From assembly GCA_029060305.1 (NCBI GenBank), contig JAIDUG010000034.1:1-64000 (forward strand): 64,000 nt of DNA, in the 5' to 3' direction. Under the pieces are notes generated by a model. It ran no database searches. It saw only the letters and a program-made list of their open reading frames with translations, and was not told the DNA's origin. Position 1 is the stretch's first letter. Every line of letters starts with the position of its first letter. Made by a program: the position numbers and the translations under genes. Of this stretch, positions 60,383-64,000 are shown one piece after another. The DNA comes from Ruminococcus sp. Lineage in GTDB: Bacteria > Bacillota > Clostridia > Oscillospirales > Ruminococcaceae.

Positions 60383-63310
60383 ATGACTAAAAAATTATCG
60401 CTCGGCATAGACATAGGTTCAACAACGGTCAAGACCGTTATCACAGACTACAACGGAAATATTATTTATTCCAAATATCAGCGACATCTTTCAAAGGTAA
60501 AGGAAACAGTTATTGACCAGCTGAAAATTATACGTGCAGACTTTCCGGAAGACGTTTTTACAGTATGTATAACAGGTTCTGCCGGATTAGGTCTTGCAAA
60601 TTCTGCCGAAATACCTTTCGTACAGGAAGTACACTGTGCATTCCTTGCGGTAAAGAAAAAGTTTCCTGATGCGGACGCAGTTATTGAACTCGGTGGCGAA
60701 GATGCTAAAATTATTTTCCTTACAGGTGGCGTTGAACAGCGTATGAACGGTTCTTGTGCAGGCGGTACAGGAGCTTTTATAGACCAGATGGCAACCCTTT
60801 TAGGAATATCCGCTGACGAACTTGACGAACTTTCATTACGTTCTCAGAAAATCTACCCGATAGCTTCACGTTGCGGAGTTTTCGCAAAATCCGATATTCA
60901 GCCACTTCTCAATCAGGGTGCAAGGCGTGAGGATATTTCCGCCAGTATTTTTCAGGCAGTTGTTGACCAGACTGTCTCCGGACTTGCTCAGGGACGTTCA
61001 ATTGAGGGAAAAGTCCTGTTTTTAGGAGGACCTTTATTTTTCCTCAAAGGTCTGAAAAAAGCCTTTGTCCGCACTCTCGACCTCGACGAAGAACACGCTG
61101 TTTTTCCGGAAGAATCCCCTGTTTTTGTAGCTTATGGCTGTTCGCTGTATTCCTCAACTTCTCAGGACTATTTCACCGCCGAAAACATAATTTCAAAAAT
61201 AAACAATGCAAAGGCTTCCGACGGAATAGTTACAGGGAAACCTATCTTTGCTTCTCAGGCGGAATATGATGACTTTATAGACCGTCACCGTAAACACGAT
61301 TTAGGTTATGCCGATATACATAAGTACAAAGGTAACGCATATTTAGGTATTGATTCAGGGTCTACAACTACAAAACTCGTCCTTATAACTGAAGACGGAA
61401 AAATATTATATCATCACTATTCTTCAAATTTAGGACAACCGCTTGATAAAATAGTCGCTCAGATAAAAAACATCTACAAAGAAATGAATCCCGACATAAA
61501 TATAAAAGGTTCAGCCGTCACCGGTTACGGAGAAGACCTTATAAAATCGGGACTTTCAATAGATTTCGGAATCGTCGAAACAGTAGCACATTTCAAGGCA
61601 GCATCTTATTTCTGTCCGGATGTTGATTTCATTATTGACATAGGTGGTCAGGATATAAAGTGTTTCCGCATAAAGAATCACAGTATTGACAGCATTATGT
61701 TAAATGAAGCCTGTTCGTCGGGTTGCGGGTCGTTTATACAGACTTTCGCAATGGCTCTCGGTTACGATATCGGAGAATTTTCACAACTCGGACTTTTCGC
61801 AAAGCACCCTGTTGACTTAGGTTCACGCTGTACTGTTTTCATGAACAGCTCTGTAAAACAGGCTCAGAAAGACGGTGCAACGGTTGAGGATATTTCTGCG
61901 GGACTTTCAATGTCAATCATTAAAAACGCTATCTATAAGGTTATACGTGCCAACTCTCCCGACGAACTGGGAAAAAATATTGTTGTTCAGGGTGGTACTT
62001 TCCTTAATGATGCTGTTTTAAGGTCGTTTGAAAAGGAAATCGGACGAAACGTTATCCGTCCTGCAATTTCAGGACTTATGGGTGCTTTCGGTTGTGCATT
62101 GTACGCAAAGGAAAAAGCCGTTTCAGAAAAATCTTCATTAATATCTCAGGCAGACGTTGAAAACTTCAATTATACGTCACGTTCAGCACAGTGCGGAGGC
62201 TGTACGGCACACTGTCAGCTGAATATTATAAATTTCGGAAAAGGTCGCCGTTTTATTTCCGGAAACCGTTGTGAAAAGGGAGCAGGTATCAAAAACAGAA
62301 ACACTGTTCCTAACCTTTACGAATACAAATACGACAGTATTATAAATACAGTCAGAAAACATCAGCCAAAACGTCCTGTCGGTACAGTAGGACTTCCGCT
62401 TGCACTGGGATTCTATGAACAGCTTCCTTTCTGGCATATGCTATTTACTGAACTCGGTTTCCACACGGTTGTATCGGACGAAAGCTCAAGAGGAATGTAC
62501 TATCTCGGACAGCACACTATTCCGTCAGATACCGTATGCTATCCGGCAAAACTTACTCACGGACATATCGAAAATCTTTTAAATAAGAACGTCGATTTTA
62601 TATTCTATCCGTGTATGAGTTACAACATTGATGAGGGACAAAGTGACAATCATTTCAACTGTCCTGTAGTTGCGTACTATCCTGAATTACTTCTCGCAAA
62701 CACTCCACGTCTCAACAACAAAAACTTCATTCACCCATATATCGACCTCAATGTGAAAAAGAATGTTGTAAAAGTCCTGAAAAGTTGTCTCAAAGGGTAT
62801 AATTTAAGGTGCAGGATTCCCGACGCTCTCGAAAAGGCTTACAAGGCTATGGAACGTTACAACAGCGACATTGCAATGCAGGCGGAAAACATTATCCGTC
62901 AAGCTCGTGCGGAAAAACGTAAAATAATTGTTCTTGCCGGAAGACCGTACCACGTTGACAAGGAAATAAACCACGGTATTCACAAACTGATAACCAGTCT
63001 CGGAATGGCTGTCGTTACGGAAGACAGTATAGCCTCGCTTGCAAAAACTCCACATCTTGACATACTCAATCAATGGACTTATCATTCAAGACTTTTCCGT
63101 GCTTCTCAGTACGTCACTACACAACCCGATATGCAGTTGATACAGCTTGTTTCATTCGGTTGCGGAATAGATGCAGTTACAGGTGACGAAGTCAGGCATA
63201 TTCTCGAAAGTCACGGAAAACTTTACACACAATTAAAAATAGACGAAATAAATAATTTAGGTGCGGCAAGAATACGTCTCAGAAGTCTCGTCGCTGCAAT
63301 GGATAACTAA
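60383..63310 (+). CDS. Two-headed acyl-CoA dehydratase activase (BadF/HgdC-type ATPase)
   Basis: 975 residues. The ATG at 60383 has TGGAG upstream; another in-frame ATG lies at 60368. Two ASKHA ATPase domains in tandem: LGIDIGSTTVKTVITDYNG with GGEDAKIIFL and MNGSCAGGTGAFIDQMA, then LGIDSGSTTTKLVLITEDG with DIGGQDIKCFRI and NEACSSGCGSFIQTFA. The Cys in each CAGG/CSSGCG loop can bind the bridging 4Fe-4S cluster. The C-terminal ~350 residues are a dehydratase-like domain (QCGGCTAHCQLNI, FYPCMSYNIDEGQSDNHFNCPVV). Related to 2-hydroxyglutaryl-CoA dehydratase activators. Real substrate unknown. Confidence 0.88.
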   Translation: MTKKLSLGIDIGSTTVKTVITDYNGNIIYSKYQRHLSKVKETVIDQLKIIRADFPEDVFTVCITGSAGLGLANSAEIPFVQEVHCAFLAVKKKFPDADAVIELGGEDAKIIFLTGGVEQRMNGSCAGGTGAFIDQMATLLGISADELDELSLRSQKIYPIASRCGVFAKSDIQPLLNQGARREDISASIFQAVVDQTVSGLAQGRSIEGKVLFLGGPLFFLKGLKKAFVRTLDLDEEHAVFPEESPVFVAYGCSLYSSTSQDYFTAENIISKINNAKASDGIVTGKPIFASQAEYDDFIDRHRKHDLGYADIHKYKGNAYLGIDSGSTTTKLVLITEDGKILYHHYSSNLGQPLDKIVAQIKNIYKEMNPDINIKGSAVTGYGEDLIKSGLSIDFGIVETVAHFKAASYFCPDVDFIIDIGGQDIKCFRIKNHSIDSIMLNEACSSGCGSFIQTFAMALGYDIGEFSQLGLFAKHPVDLGSRCTVFMNSSVKQAQKDGATVEDISAGLSMSIIKNAIYKVIRANSPDELGKNIVVQGGTFLNDAVLRSFEKEIGRNVIRPAISGLMGAFGCALYAKEKAVSEKSSLISQADVENFNYTSRSAQCGGCTAHCQLNIINFGKGRRFISGNRCEKGAGIKNRNTVPNLYEYKYDSIINTVRKHQPKRPVGTVGLPLALGFYEQLPFWHMLFTELGFHTVVSDESSRGMYYLGQHTIPSDTVCYPAKLTHGHIENLLNKNVDFIFYPCMSYNIDEGQSDNHFNCPVVAYYPELLLANTPRLNNKNFIHPYIDLNVKKNVVKVLKSCLKGYNLRCRIPDALEKAYKAMERYNSDIAMQAENIIRQARAEKRKIIVLAGRPYHVDKEINHGIHKLITSLGMAVVTEDSIASLAKTPHLDILNQWTYHSRLFRASQYVTTQPDMQLIQLVSFGCGIDAVTGDEVRHILESHGKLYTQLKIDEINNLGAARIRLRSLVAAMDN

Positions 63311-63324
63311 ACAGGAGGTGCATT

Positions 63325-64000
63325 ATGTCAGCTAAATTTACAGAGGATATGATTAAAACCCATACTATTCTTGTTCCGAATATGCTTCCGATACACTTCA
63401 AACTCATTATAAGCATTTTCGAGGCTGAGGGTTATCATATGGAACTGCTTCAGAATGATTCACGTTCCGTTGTTGACGAGGGGCTGAAAAACGTTCATAA
63501 TGATGCGTGTTATCCGGCACTGCTTGTTATAGGACAGTTTATTGATGCTCTCAAAAGCGGAAAATACGACCCCGACAAAACTGCTCTTATGATTACTCAG
63601 ACCGGAGGAGGTTGTCGTGCTTCAAACTATATCCACCTTTTAAGAAAAGCTGTTGACAAGAATTTTCCGCAAGTCCCTGTTGTATCGCTTAATTTCAGCG
63701 GTCTTGAAAAAGACAGTGCTTTCAGGATTACTGCCGGAATGTTTCTGAAAATGATTTATGCTATAATGTACGGCGATTTGCTTATGACGTGCTATAATAA
63801 GTGCCGTGCCTATGAAATAAAAAAAGGACTGTCTGAAAAAGTCCTCGAAAAATGGCAGAAACGTATCGGAAATATGTTCAGAAAAAACAGTAAATTCTTT
63901 CTTAAACTCGAAAAGATAAGTACAGATATTTTAAATGATTTCGGTGAAATCCCTCTCAGCAGTGAAAAGAAAATCCGTGTAGGCATTGTAGGGGAAATCT
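63325..64000 (+). CDS. 2-hydroxyacyl-CoA dehydratase-related protein (partial, runs off right edge)
   Basis: 225 codons to the window end from the ATG at 63325, with AGGAGG upstream. MSAKFTEDMIKTHTILVPNMLPIHFKLIISIFEAEGYHMEL, then HNDACYPALLVIGQFIDALK and MITQTGGGCRASNYI. This family is the usual neighbour of the two-headed activase, 14 bp upstream, and probably forms one complex with it. Cys residues in DACYP and GGGCRA could hold an Fe-S cluster. Substrate unknown. Confidence 0.85.
   Translation, partial: MSAKFTEDMIKTHTILVPNMLPIHFKLIISIFEAEGYHMELLQNDSRSVVDEGLKNVHNDACYPALLVIGQFIDALKSGKYDPDKTALMITQTGGGCRASNYIHLLRKAVDKNFPQVPVVSLNFSGLEKDSAFRITAGMFLKMIYAIMYGDLLMTCYNKCRAYEIKKGLSEKVLEKWQKRIGNMFRKNSKFFLKLEKISTDILNDFGEIPLSSEKKIRVGIVGEI

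Overview
The window comes from a low-GC Gram-positive anaerobe that looks like a Ruminococcus flavefaciens-type member of the Oscillospiraceae. The evidence is two secreted proteins ending in cohesin-binding dockerins (a GH5 cellulase at 45913 and a protein of unknown fold at 48388), a GH26/GH95 glycan-degradation operon, Rex with NfnAB, Spo0A, a clostridial PssA, a T-box, and strong TTGACA/TATAAT promoters, many with an extended TG -10. This taxonomic call is inference, not a database match.

Layout. 1-5132 (minus): 5' part of a giant surface adhesin with a choice-of-anchor-A-like domain, SpaA/Cna_B repeats and a polythreonine tract that runs off the left edge. 5389-7653 (minus): sugar-ABC-type lipoprotein, tRNA-Thr(CGT) and a small unknown gene. 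7898-15413 (plus): exopolysaccharide operon built around GDP-mannose and GDP-D-rhamnose. 15629-21903 (plus): F-type ATP synthase operon in which the delta and alpha subunits are one fused polypeptide. 22010-24346: SecDF. 24855-26195 (minus): aspartate kinase. 26400-27715: the least ordinary stretch, with a structured RNA locus read by convergent promoters, a duplicated array of hairpin/operator/promoter units and an ORF6N-domain gene. 27841-30712 (plus): polyphosphate kinase and PssA. 30747-32844 (minus): CorA behind a riboswitch-like leader, plus two unknown genes. 33010-35659 (minus): T-box, unknown gene and thrS. 36-38.5 kb (minus): NfnA, NfnB and Rex. 38.8-44.7 kb (minus): a six-gene operon of alpha/beta hydrolase, membrane paralogue, membrane-MurF, Ddl, acetyltransferase and LysR regulator. 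44.8-45.6 kb (minus): two small conserved unknown genes. 45.9-49.1 kb (plus): the two dockerin proteins. 49.2-56.1 kb (minus): flavin reductase, Spo0A, and the operon GH95, GH26 mannanase and a HAD-like pseudoenzyme. 56.4-58.6 kb (plus): polysaccharide flippase and DeoD. 58.8-64 kb (plus): GlyRS, a two-headed acyl-CoA dehydratase activase and the start of its partner gene.

The genes combine plant-fibre breakdown and surface attachment (adhesin, dockerin enzymes, mannanase, fucosidase), envelope and capsule building (GDP-rhamnose operon, flippase, Ddl/MurF operon, PssA) and anaerobic energy metabolism (ATP synthase with a proton-type c subunit, Rex-NfnAB). The strongest leads are the natural delta-alpha ATP synthase fusion, the hairpin array and structured RNA next to the ORF6N gene, and the pseudoknot-like leader of corA. 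No tool was run; all structures and family calls were read by eye.
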